Source of the DNA: G025836975 sp048751585
Lineage (GTDB): Bacteria > Pseudomonadota > Gammaproteobacteria > Burkholderiales > Burkholderiaceae_B
NCBI RefSeq assembly: GCF_048751585.1
Contig: NZ_JAZHOB010000002.1
Coordinates: forward strand, 62,001-126,000
DNA length: 64,000 nucleotides
Reading direction: 5' to 3'
A program made the translations under genes and the position numbers. This document shows positions 33,964 through 42,187 of this stretch, one piece after another. The stretch's first letter is position 1. The number at the start of each line of letters is the position of its first letter. The notes under the pieces are model-generated. The model was not told where the DNA came from and made no database searches. It worked only from the letters and a program-made list of their open reading frames with translations.

Positions 33964-35979
33964 GTGTTCACCACTTTACTGATCGCCAACCGCGGCGAAA
34001 TCGCGTGCCGCATAGCCGCAACGGCGCATCGCATGGGCTTGCGCACCGTGGCCGTCTATTCGGACGCCGATGCCAACGCGCGCCACGTGGCGGCCTGCGA
34101 CACAGCCGTCCATATCGGCGGCTCCGAACCGCGCGCCAGCTATCTGCGCGGCGACGCCATCCTGGAGGCCGCCCGCCGGACGGGCGCCCAGGCCATACAC
34201 CCGGGCTACGGTTTCCTGTCCGAGAACGAGGCCTTCGCCCAGGCCTGCGCCGACGCCGGCATCGTGTTCGTGGGGCCGCCCAATAGCGCAATCGCCTCCA
34301 TGGGCAGCAAGTCCGCGGCCAAGACGCTGATGGACAAGGCCGGCGTACCGCTGGTGCCCGGCTACCATGGCGCCAATCAGGACCCTGGCTTCCTGCAAGC
34401 GCAGGCCGACGCCATGGGCTACCCCGTGCTGATCAAGGCCAGCGCGGGCGGGGGCGGCAAGGGCATGCGCATCGTCCAGGCCAGCGAGGCGTTCGCCGAA
34501 GCATTGGCATCATGCAAGCGCGAAGCGGCCAGCAGCTTCGGCGACGACAAGGTATTGATCGAGCGCTATCTGCAAAAGCCGCGCCACATCGAGATCCAGG
34601 TATTCGCCGATACTCACGGCAACTGCGTCTATTTGTTCGAGCGCGACTGTTCGGTGCAACGCCGTCACCAGAAGGTCATCGAGGAAGCGCCCGCCCCCGG
34701 CATGACCGAAGAGCGCCGCCGCGCCATGGGCGAGGCCGCCGTCGCGGCAGCCCGCGCCGTCAACTATGTGGGCGCGGGCACCGTGGAGTTCATTGCCGAA
34801 CCCGACGGCCGATTCTATTTCATGGAGATGAATACGCGCCTTCAGGTGGAGCACCCGGTTACCGAGATGATTACCGGGCATGATCTGGTGGAATGGCAGC
34901 TACGGGTCGCCGCGGGCGAGCCGCTGCCGCTAAGCCAAGAGGAACTGGCCATCACCGGACACGCGATCGAAGCGCGCATTTATGCGGAAAATCCCGAAAA
35001 AGGCTTTCTGCCTTCCATCGGCACCCTGAACACGCTGGCCTTCCCGCCGCATGCCGCGTTCCAGAATGGAGATATACGGGTCGATGGCGGCGTTCGCGCC
35101 GGCGATGCCATTACTCCCTTCTACGATCCGATGATCGCAAAGCTGATAGTGCGAGGGGCCGACCGCGAACAGGCCCGCGCACGCATGGTGCAGGCTCTGG
35201 GCGAAATCCAGAGCGTGGGCGTACAGACCAATATTGCTTTCCTGCGCCGCCTTATGCTTGATTCGGCATTCGCGCAGGCCGATCTGGATACCGGCCTGAT
35301 CGAGCGGCAGCACGACAGTCTTTTTCCGCCGGCAAGCGACGCTTCGGACAGCACCCTGGCGCTGGCGATTGCGGCCCTGCTGGCCAGCCGGGGCCTGCCC
35401 CATTCGTCATTGCTCAAGAACAAGGCTCATGTCGATCCTTGGGCGCAGGCCGACGGATGGCGGATCACCGGACGCTATCGGCAAACCTTCGATCTATTGG
35501 ACCAGGACACGCTGCGCGAAGTGCAGGTCGAGCGCGATGGCAATGACTGGAAGTATTCCGGCAACACCGAAGGATCGTTCGAGTGGGACGCCCAGGCTTG
35601 CGCTGCTGGACGCTACAGCGTCCGCATCCGTCTGGACGGCACGGATGCGTCGGGAACGGTGGTCCTGGACCACGAAGCCATTCACGTCTTCAGCGAGGGC
35701 GGCGTGCAGGTGCTGCATATGCATGATGCGGTCGCTCATGCCGAGGACGATGGAGGCGGCCATCACGGCGGCCTGACGGCGCCTATGCCCGGCAAGATCA
35801 TTGCCATATCGGTGAAGGCGGGCGACAAGGTGAAGGGGGGAGATACGCTGCTGGTCATGGAGGCCATGAAGATGGAGCACACGATCACGGCTCCGTCGGA
35901 CGGCACGGTTGAAGAGGTCTTCTTTGATGTTGGCGACCAGGTGACGGATGGGGCGGAGCTGATCGCCATCGGGGAATGA
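33964..35979 (+). CDS. liuD: methylcrotonyl-CoA carboxylase biotin-containing subunit (alpha)
   Basis: 671 residues from a GTG start with AAGGAG five bases upstream; the nearby ATG at 33962 is out of frame. Domains are biotin carboxylase (about 1-450: LLIANRGEIACRI, KASAGGGGKGMRI, EMNTRLQVEH), a linker/BT region, and a C-terminal biotinyl domain with K636 in VMEAMKMEHTI. With liuB it forms the alpha/beta carboxylase of the leucine pathway. liuC (hydratase) and liuE (HMG-CoA lyase) are not in this window, so the pathway needs unlinked genes. Confidence 0.96.
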   Translation: MFTTLLIANRGEIACRIAATAHRMGLRTVAVYSDADANARHVAACDTAVHIGGSEPRASYLRGDAILEAARRTGAQAIHPGYGFLSENEAFAQACADAGIVFVGPPNSAIASMGSKSAAKTLMDKAGVPLVPGYHGANQDPGFLQAQADAMGYPVLIKASAGGGGKGMRIVQASEAFAEALASCKREAASSFGDDKVLIERYLQKPRHIEIQVFADTHGNCVYLFERDCSVQRRHQKVIEEAPAPGMTEERRRAMGEAAVAAARAVNYVGAGTVEFIAEPDGRFYFMEMNTRLQVEHPVTEMITGHDLVEWQLRVAAGEPLPLSQEELAITGHAIEARIYAENPEKGFLPSIGTLNTLAFPPHAAFQNGDIRVDGGVRAGDAITPFYDPMIAKLIVRGADREQARARMVQALGEIQSVGVQTNIAFLRRLMLDSAFAQADLDTGLIERQHDSLFPPASDASDSTLALAIAALLASRGLPHSSLLKNKAHVDPWAQADGWRITGRYRQTFDLLDQDTLREVQVERDGNDWKYSGNTEGSFEWDAQACAAGRYSVRIRLDGTDASGTVVLDHEAIHVFSEGGVQVLHMHDAVAHAEDDGGGHHGGLTAPMPGKIIAISVKAGDKVKGGDTLLVMEAMKMEHTITAPSDGTVEEVFFDVGDQVTDGAELIAIGE

Positions 35980-36132
35980 TGGCGGGTACGACTGCGCTTG
36001 TTGTGCGCGGTCGGTCTCAATCATCGGCCGTGTCAGTATGCCGGTTGGCATCCATGGCCTATCGGTCGGTGTCGTTCAACTGCCCGCGTTATCTTGGTAT
36101 TGCCGTGTTGCCCAATATCGAGCTCTATAAAC

Positions 36133-36355
36133 GGCGCGGTGGGCTGGCCTGGACCGTGCTTCGCCTCGCTGCGATCCCGGCTACGCCGGGATTTCCCGCG
36201 CAACCAGCCTGGATTCGGGGTCGGGCGCGAACTCGCAAAAATCAGCCCCCCGGGCTGATTTTGTGCTCAAACATGCGCGCCCTCTTACGCCCCCGATCCA
36301 GTCCGGCCGCGCAGCGCGCTCAAACTCCGCCCGGCCCAGGCCAGCCCACCACGCC
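36133..36355. repeat. nested palindrome 1 (223 bp), possible structured RNA or intergenic repeat
   Basis: The outer arms 36133-36152 and 36336-36355 pair at 19 of 20 positions. Nested inside are CGCTGCG/CGCAGCG (36167-36173 with 36310-36316), a 12/11-base arm pair (36209-36220 with 36291-36301, one bulge), GGGCGCG/CGCGCCC (36223-36229 with 36276-36282) and a central 11-bp hairpin with a CCC loop (36238-36262). A side hairpin ATCCCGGC/GCCGGGAT lies at 36174-36192. The whole element can fold as one long branched hairpin. Confidence 0.75.
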
Positions 36356-36567
36356 TTTGAAGAAGATGATCGGACGAAGTCTTGGGAAGCGGAGACTATT
36401 GGATTCGCGATGGCGTCTTCCAGAGGCATGTGGATGGAACTTACGCTCATTTCAGTCCGATCTCGTTTCAATCAGAATTGGCCATACCCCGAAGTGATGC
36501 CACGTGGGCATCATTGCCCCATCAAGATCTATCGTTCGGCCTGTTCAACCATCAGCCGCTGATGCCA

Positions 36568-36791
36568 AGGTGCGCTGGCGTAGGCTGGGGCTGGCGAATT
36601 CGGGAGCGTCGCGTTTCTGGCTCCTGGCGGGGATGCAAGGCCGTGATTGCTCGAGCAACAAGGGTGTTGGCAGCCCTGGGGGCTGCCAACGTTGCGAGTT
36701 TCACGGCCGCCCCGCCAGGAGCCAGAAACGCGAATAGTCCCGGAACGGGACCGCGGACGGTGAGCAGGCCCCGGCCTGCGCCAGCGCACCT
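36568..36791. repeat. nested palindrome 2 (224 bp), possible structured RNA or intergenic repeat
   Basis: The outer arms 36568-36590 and 36769-36791 pair at all 23 positions (21 Watson-Crick, two G-T). A 24-bp perfect inner pair joins 36609-36632 to 36710-36733. Further in, GGCCGTGA (36639-36646) pairs with TCACGGCC (36701-36708). The centre is a 10-bp hairpin GTTGGCAGCC/GGCTGCCAAC (36666-36690, loop CTGGG). It is the same size and architecture as palindrome 1 but has a different sequence. Confidence 0.8.
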
Positions 36792-36881
36792 GACTCAAGG
36801 ACAGATGCAAGCGCCCAGCCAAACGCACAGAACCAATACAAAAACCAAACCCTAAGCCGGTTTGGCAAAAAGCCGCACCGG

Positions 36882-38048
36882 TTACCGGCTAAGCCCCCGG
36901 GCACTGATCGCCCATATCGCCTCGACCCGATCTCCCCGCAATGCCACCACGCTGTCGTGCAGATTGAACGTAGGATCGCAATGTCCCGGTATCAAGCGAA
37001 TCTTGTCGCCCAGCGCAGGCATATTCTTCGCGTCATCCGCCTGCAGGATACTGTGCTCGTCATGCACCGCCACACACCGCAGTCCCGGCCAACCCACCGG
37101 ACGCGGCGCGCCGCTTTCAGCGCTGGTCGACTTAAGGCCGAAATCCATGATCGCGCGGTCCGCAGCCGGAGTGCTCATCACCGTACCCAACAGGAACAGA
37201 CTGTGCCGAAAGGCCAGCGCCTCGCCCCAGTCTATGCCCCCGTAATCCGTATCCATGAACGCATAGGTCCCCGATTGGATTTCCGTATACAGCTGGCTGG
37301 CCACATCGAACACCGCCGTTCCCGTGCCGCCCCCCGTCACCACAGGGCAAGCGATGCCCGCCTGTTCCAGGGCATCCACGTAGCGGCGGACAAGACGCGC
37401 CGCCTTGTCGCAGGCCTTCTGCCGCTGGTCCAGGGACCGCTTGTGCTGCAAGCCCCCATGATAAGCCTGGATGCCGGCGAAGCTGATACCCGGCAGCGCC
37501 CGCGCCAGCTTGGCCAGTTCAACGGCCTCGCCGGGCGTCTGGACCCCGCAACGCTTTTGCCCCACATCGACATCCACCATCACGCCCACGGAGGCGCCAT
37601 GCCCGGCCATGGCGGCCGAAAGCGCCCTGAGCGCCACGGCATGGTCAGCGCAAACGGTGATATGCGCCTTCCTGGCCAGTTGCGCCAGCAACCGCAGCTT
37701 GGGCTCTCCCACGATCTCGTTGCTGATATGTATGTCGCGCAGCCCCGCCTGCACAAAAGGCACCGCCTCGGTTACTTTCTGGCAACAAATCCCCACAGCG
37801 CCCAGCGCCACCTGGCGCAGCGCGATTTCCGGACAGCGATGCGCCTTGGCATGAGGCCGCAGGGCCACGCCATGCCGCTCGGCCAGGACCTGCATTGTGC
37901 GCAAATTGTCTTCGAACGCATCCAGATCGAGCACCAGGCTGGGTGTGTCGATGGCGTCCGACACGTCGCCCACCTTTGCCGCCGGAGCGATGCAAAGCGC
38001 TTCTGGAACCGGATCCGCGTAGCGCTCCTGCAGCTGTACCTCTTCCAT
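36882..38048 (-). CDS. DSD1-family PLP enzyme (D-threonine aldolase / D-serine dehydratase-like)
   Basis: 388 residues from ATG 38048; a GTG two codons upstream is possible. It has the alanine-racemase-like barrel: IDTPSLVLDLDAFEDNLRTM, then the PLP lysine K68 in LRPHAKAHRCPEIA, and VDVDVGQKRCGV. The C-terminal beta domain carries the metal-binding pair in PGHCDPT, seen in eukaryotic-type D-serine dehydratase and D-threonine aldolase. Expected reactions are aldol cleavage or dehydration of D-3-hydroxyamino acids. It stands alone on the minus strand, divergent from smg. Confidence 0.88.
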   Translation of the reverse strand: MEEVQLQERYADPVPEALCIAPAAKVGDVSDAIDTPSLVLDLDAFEDNLRTMQVLAERHGVALRPHAKAHRCPEIALRQVALGAVGICCQKVTEAVPFVQAGLRDIHISNEIVGEPKLRLLAQLARKAHITVCADHAVALRALSAAMAGHGASVGVMVDVDVGQKRCGVQTPGEAVELAKLARALPGISFAGIQAYHGGLQHKRSLDQRQKACDKAARLVRRYVDALEQAGIACPVVTGGGTGTAVFDVASQLYTEIQSGTYAFMDTDYGGIDWGEALAFRHSLFLLGTVMSTPAADRAIMDFGLKSTSAESGAPRPVGWPGLRCVAVHDEHSILQADDAKNMPALGDKIRLIPGHCDPTFNLHDSVVALRGDRVEAIWAISARGLSR

Positions 38049-38234
38049 GGTCACCCCAATTCGTGGATGTAACTACACTCGGACGCTGGGCGTAGCTGGC
38101 GGCTTGCCAAGCGTATGTTTGCAACAACATGGCCCGGTTGCCGCTAGGAACAAATCGGCGTAAAGTCGTTTATAACTTTCGGTTAACCTTCTTATTTACT
38201 GACTTTCACACACGGCAACCGGAATCGCATCCAT

Positions 38235-38696
38235 ATGTTCGATATTTTGGTTTATTTATTCGAAACCTACTATACACCGCAAGCGTGTCCCGAAGCGGAT
38301 GTACTTGCGCACAAACTGGCCGCCGTAGGCTTCGAGCACGAAGACATTAACGATGCCCTGGGCTGGTTGCACGGTTTGGCTCAAACCACCGAACAATGCG
38401 GCCAGCTTGCGCAAAATCCGCAAGGCGATAGCCGGCGCGTCTTCACCGACCACGAATACCAGACACTGGGCACGCAAGCCATAGGCTTCATCACCTTCCT
38501 GGAAAACTCAGGCGTGCTGCCCACTGTATTGCGCGAAATCCTCATCGAGCGGGCCGAAGCCACCAACGAATCGCCCATCTCGCTGGCCAAGATCAAGATC
38601 ATCGCCCTGATGGTCCTCTGGAGCCAGGAAGCCGAGGTCGATCACCTGGTATTCGAAGAGCTTCTGGCCGACGACCACACCCGCTTATCGCATTAA
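38235..38696 (+). CDS. smg: Smg (DUF494) family protein
   Basis: 153 residues, starting MFDILVYLFETYY, the hallmark of the Smg/DUF494 family. The body is acidic and helical, including AIGFITFLENSGVLPTVLREILIERA and the closing segment LAKIKIIALMVLWSQ. The function is unknown; the gene is often near dprA/topA in proteobacteria, whereas here it precedes gluQ and topB. No signal peptide or membrane helix. It is followed after 17 bp by gluQ, so co-transcription is likely. Confidence 0.9.
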   Translation: MFDILVYLFETYYTPQACPEADVLAHKLAAVGFEHEDINDALGWLHGLAQTTEQCGQLAQNPQGDSRRVFTDHEYQTLGTQAIGFITFLENSGVLPTVLREILIERAEATNESPISLAKIKIIALMVLWSQEAEVDHLVFEELLADDHTRLSH

Positions 38697-38713
38697 GCAA
38701 GGTTCCCGGCTGC

Positions 38714-39586
38714 ATGATGTCGCATTTCCAAGGCAGCGAAGGGCGCTATCGGGGGCGGTTCGCCCCCAGTCCCAGCGGTCCCTTGCATAACGGGTCGCTG
38801 CTGGCGGCCATGGCAAGTTTCCTGGACGCCCGGGTTCACCGCGGCGAGTGGCTGCTGCGCATCGAAGATATCGATACGCCAAGAGTCGTGCCGGGCGCCG
38901 ACAGAATCATCATGCAGCAGTTGAAGGCACTGGACATGCAGTGGGATGCCCCGCCCATATGGCAGTCTCAGCGCCTGGCGCTATACCGTTCCGCGTTCGA
39001 GTCGCTGGCCGCCAGGGACCAGGTGTACGGCTGCGCCTGTACGCGCCAGGAACTTCCGCCGGAAGGCGCTTATCCCGGCACATGCCGGCACGGCTTGCCG
39101 CCCGGCAAGACTGCTCGCGCATGGCGTTTAAGGGTTCCCCCAGGCATAGAGCGCTTCCAGGATCGATGGCACGGGCCGCAGGAACAAGACGTGGCCGCCG
39201 TAACGGGCGACTTCATCGTCAAGCGGGCCGACGGCCTATGGGCGTATCAGCTGGTCGTCGTCGTCGACGATGGGGAGCAGGGCATTACGCACATCGTGCG
39301 GGGTGCGGACTTGCTTGACTCGACCGCCAGGCAAAGGGTACTGGCGCGGCAATTGGGCATTCCCTATCCGCAGGTCATGCACGTGCCCCTGCTTCGGGAC
39401 GAAGCGGGCCGCAAGCTGTCCAAGCAGAATCATGCGGCCGCCATGGATCTGTCCAAGCCGGTGCACACACTGAACCGGGCCTGGCAGGCGCTGGGGTTCG
39501 ATACCGTGAATGCCGCCAGCGCGCCTGAGTTCTGGCAAGCGGCACTGAATCAATGGGCCGCCCGCTACGGCATGCATCAATCCTGA
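38714..39586 (+). CDS. gluQ: glutamyl-Q tRNA(Asp) synthetase
   Basis: 290 residues, a shortened glutamyl-tRNA synthetase catalytic core without the anticodon-binding domain. It attaches glutamate to queuosine in tRNA-Asp. The opening YRGRFAPSPSGPLHNGSLLAAMASFLDAR holds the HIGH-like motif (HNGS). The zinc-ligand region is GCACTRQ with a later GTCRHG, and the KMSKS equivalent is RKLSKQNHAA in the last quarter. The stop is 1 bp from the end of the converging membrane-protein gene. ATG 38717 is an alternative start. Confidence 0.93.
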   Translation: MMSHFQGSEGRYRGRFAPSPSGPLHNGSLLAAMASFLDARVHRGEWLLRIEDIDTPRVVPGADRIIMQQLKALDMQWDAPPIWQSQRLALYRSAFESLAARDQVYGCACTRQELPPEGAYPGTCRHGLPPGKTARAWRLRVPPGIERFQDRWHGPQEQDVAAVTGDFIVKRADGLWAYQLVVVVDDGEQGITHIVRGADLLDSTARQRVLARQLGIPYPQVMHVPLLRDEAGRKLSKQNHAAAMDLSKPVHTLNRAWQALGFDTVNAASAPEFWQAALNQWAARYGMHQS

Positions 39587-39587
39587 G

Positions 39588-42125
39588 TCAAGGCAAGGGC
39601 CTTAGCTGCTCGTCGAGCAGGCGCAGCAGCCGGCCCGTCCCATGCCGGTCGACGCGGAACTCGCCGAATCGCGCCCCGGCGTAGCGCTGTGCCTGCCCTT
39701 CGGGGAAGAACCAGGCATTCGTCCCTATGAGCGCGGCATCATGGCGCAGGCGGAATGCCAGGATAGCGGCGGCTGTTGCGGGCTCGCCGCCTGCTGGCCC
39801 GCGCGGGACCAAGCTGCCGCTTTCTTGAAGATCGGGATCGGCCAGGACAGCCGCCAGGCGATGCACTCCGCCCCTGTCGGGTTCCAGCAGCAGATAGCCG
39901 CCGCGCTGCGCTTCGATGGCCCGCGCCACCGCTGGAGACGCCTTGTCCAGTACCTGCGGTACCTGACCGGCAACGTCGTAGCGCAAATCCATATAGTCCC
40001 CTTGCATCAAGGAGCGCGGGTCTACCGGGGCCAGAGCCAGCACCACCCGCTGGCCTCTGGTCAGTATTTGCTCATTCCGGTAGATTTCCGTATTGGCCAG
40101 CCCCAGGGCGGCGACCAGGCCAGCCATCAGGCCGAGCGCGCGGATGCGCGGCGAAAAGCCGCCGGATGAAGCCTGGGCAGGCGATTCCGGCGCAGGATGA
40201 GGGCCGGTCAATCGACCCAAAACATACCAGGACCCCAGCAGCCATGTCCCCGTCAGGCCCAGTACCAGCGACTTGTGCAGCAAGGTGGAATCCAACTGAT
40301 AATAAAAACGGCCCAGATAGGCCAGCAAGGCCAGCACCCCGAAAACCAGCAATGCGCGCTGTGTCAGCGCATAGCCCAGGATCAGCCAGAGCAGCGCCAT
40401 CGAAACTCCCGGCGCCCCCATCCAGCCCAGGCTGGCCACCGCTAATGCAATCGGTGCGCCCAGGCGCACGCTGTCGGGCGTGTGACGCGCGCGCCATAAC
40501 AAGGCGCCCAAGGCAAGCACGGGCAGCGCCGCGCAAGCCAGCCATAAGATCACCAAACCAGGTGCCTGCAACCATGCCGCAGCCACCCCTTGAAGCGCCG
40601 GCGCCGGAGCCAGCCATGCAATCAACTGCGTCAGACACACGAGCGCCCAGGCCAGAGGCGACCAAAAGTCCGGATCGCGGCGACGGCTTCCCACGGCCAC
40701 CGCCAAAATTGCAGCCACCGCCAGCCACCACAAGCGCAGATAGGCCGGGAAATACGCCCATACCCGACCGCTGCCTGAAACATTCAGCAGATCGTAACGG
40801 CTCGATTCGGGCCATGTCAGCAATGAGGCCATTGCCAATACGATGAACGCGGTCAGAAAACGCAAGGCGGTATTGCCTGACCAGCGGTACAGCAGCCCGC
40901 CCAGAGCCAACAGAATCCATGCCCGGGCAAAAGGCGAAAAATCGTCCATGGCATACACGCCGATGCCGGTCATGATCAGACCGGCGGCGGCCAGCGCCAG
41001 ACCCAGCTCATCGGTATACCGCCCCGGGACGGCCCGCCGTATCAATAGCCCCCCGGAACCGGCAAGCAGGCCCGAGATCCACAACTGCTCCATGTCGAGC
41101 TCCAGCACCAGGACGAGGAAGGCGATCATCAGCAACGCCGTCATGCCCATCGCGGCCAGCCGGAATAAAACGATGAACCAGGGCCCTTCCCGTTCCGCCG
41201 CCTCGTGATTCGATGCCCGCACGGGCATCAGTCCGCGCAAACGGTGCAGGAACAGCCCCGTCAGCGCCAACAACACGACGATGACGGCCAGCAGGGCCGC
41301 TTCCGACTCTATCCAGGGAAACAGCAGGATCGCCACCAATAGCAAGGCGGTCACCGCAAGCAGGCTGGCCATGGCCAGGTCCGTCCACCGGCCGGTATAT
41401 ATTTTGTACAGCAAGGCGCAAGCCATCAGGCCAGGAACAACGACAAGCACAGGGCCTGTTTCCGAATCCAGGCAAGCCAATGCCGCGATCAATAGCCATC
41501 CGGCGGCGGCGCAGGCCAGCACCCGCGGCCCGATACGCCACGTATCGTCCAGATGACGGATGCAGCGCTCCCAGGCAAACACCATGGCTGCATTGGCCAG
41601 GGCCAGCAGGACGCCGGCCTCCAGCCAAATCGCCGACGCACCGAACATCGCCCAACCGCCCATGGCATCCAGGTAGGACGCCACACCCAGATTGAGCAAT
41701 GCCGCGCATAGCAGGCCCAGAAACACCGTGCGCACGACAAGCAGCCAGGGAAGCAATAGCACCAGCCACCAGAGAAACAGCGTCCAGGCATCCGCGCCGG
41801 TTTGATATATTTGGCCAATCAGCGCAAGCAGCGCCCCCAGCGCCAAGGCGGCCAGGCCGGCAAAATGCGCGGAAACCGAGAAATTACGGTTTTTGCCGAT
41901 ATCGGGCCTATTGCCCAGCAGCCAGGCAGCCGCAACCAGGACGGCCAGCGCCAACTGGCCGCCAGCCAGTTTCTGAAGAATGCTGGCATACTCCCAGTTG
42001 GCGGCTACCCAGCAAATAACAGAGCTGGCAAGCAGCAGGCAGGCTAGCGCAAGAGCCGATTTACGCAAAAAACCGGCCCAGCCCTTAGCGGGCATGGAGC
42101 TGTTTTTATGACCCTCGACTTGCAT
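39588..42125 (-). CDS. large DUF2157/DUF4401-GDYXXLXY membrane protein
   Basis: 845 residues with about 20 predicted membrane helices. The N-terminal part resembles DUF2157 (KSALALACLLLASSVICWVAANW, then LALIGQIYQTGADAWTLF). The middle resembles DUF4401. After about residue 680 comes a soluble GDYXXLXY domain with PVDPRSLMQGDYMDLRY and a final segment EGQAQRYAGARFGEFRVD. In many genomes these parts are two separate genes; here they are one polypeptide. The function is unknown. ATG 42092 (MPAKGW) is an alternative start. It is divergent from topB (62 bp). Confidence 0.85.
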   Translation of the reverse strand: MQVEGHKNSSMPAKGWAGFLRKSALALACLLLASSVICWVAANWEYASILQKLAGGQLALAVLVAAAWLLGNRPDIGKNRNFSVSAHFAGLAALALGALLALIGQIYQTGADAWTLFLWWLVLLLPWLLVVRTVFLGLLCAALLNLGVASYLDAMGGWAMFGASAIWLEAGVLLALANAAMVFAWERCIRHLDDTWRIGPRVLACAAAGWLLIAALACLDSETGPVLVVVPGLMACALLYKIYTGRWTDLAMASLLAVTALLLVAILLFPWIESEAALLAVIVVLLALTGLFLHRLRGLMPVRASNHEAAEREGPWFIVLFRLAAMGMTALLMIAFLVLVLELDMEQLWISGLLAGSGGLLIRRAVPGRYTDELGLALAAAGLIMTGIGVYAMDDFSPFARAWILLALGGLLYRWSGNTALRFLTAFIVLAMASLLTWPESSRYDLLNVSGSGRVWAYFPAYLRLWWLAVAAILAVAVGSRRRDPDFWSPLAWALVCLTQLIAWLAPAPALQGVAAAWLQAPGLVILWLACAALPVLALGALLWRARHTPDSVRLGAPIALAVASLGWMGAPGVSMALLWLILGYALTQRALLVFGVLALLAYLGRFYYQLDSTLLHKSLVLGLTGTWLLGSWYVLGRLTGPHPAPESPAQASSGGFSPRIRALGLMAGLVAALGLANTEIYRNEQILTRGQRVVLALAPVDPRSLMQGDYMDLRYDVAGQVPQVLDKASPAVARAIEAQRGGYLLLEPDRGGVHRLAAVLADPDLQESGSLVPRGPAGGEPATAAAILAFRLRHDAALIGTNAWFFPEGQAQRYAGARFGEFRVDRHGTGRLLRLLDEQLRPLP

Positions 42126-42187
42126 AGTGCGATTCCCACCTCGTATTATCCGCGCTATCGCTGCTGAAACGCAGTAATTGGAAACTC

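Larger units (their letters stand above)
35980..36881. other. 902-bp intergenic region without a convincing gene
   Basis: Between liuD and the converging DSD1-type gene. No open frame here has family resemblance or a ribosome site; the longest (36382-36855, plus) runs through a palindrome. The content is two large nested inverted-repeat structures (36133-36355 and 36568-36791) separated by about 210 bp of unassigned sequence. The central hairpin of the first (36238-36262) could end liu transcription. Confidence 0.75.

Noticed and set aside
36382..36855. Plus-strand 157-codon open frame in the liuD-DSD1 gap
   Set aside because: Its second half runs through nested palindrome 2. It has no ribosome site, low-complexity C-terminal composition and no family resemblance. 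Probably not coding.
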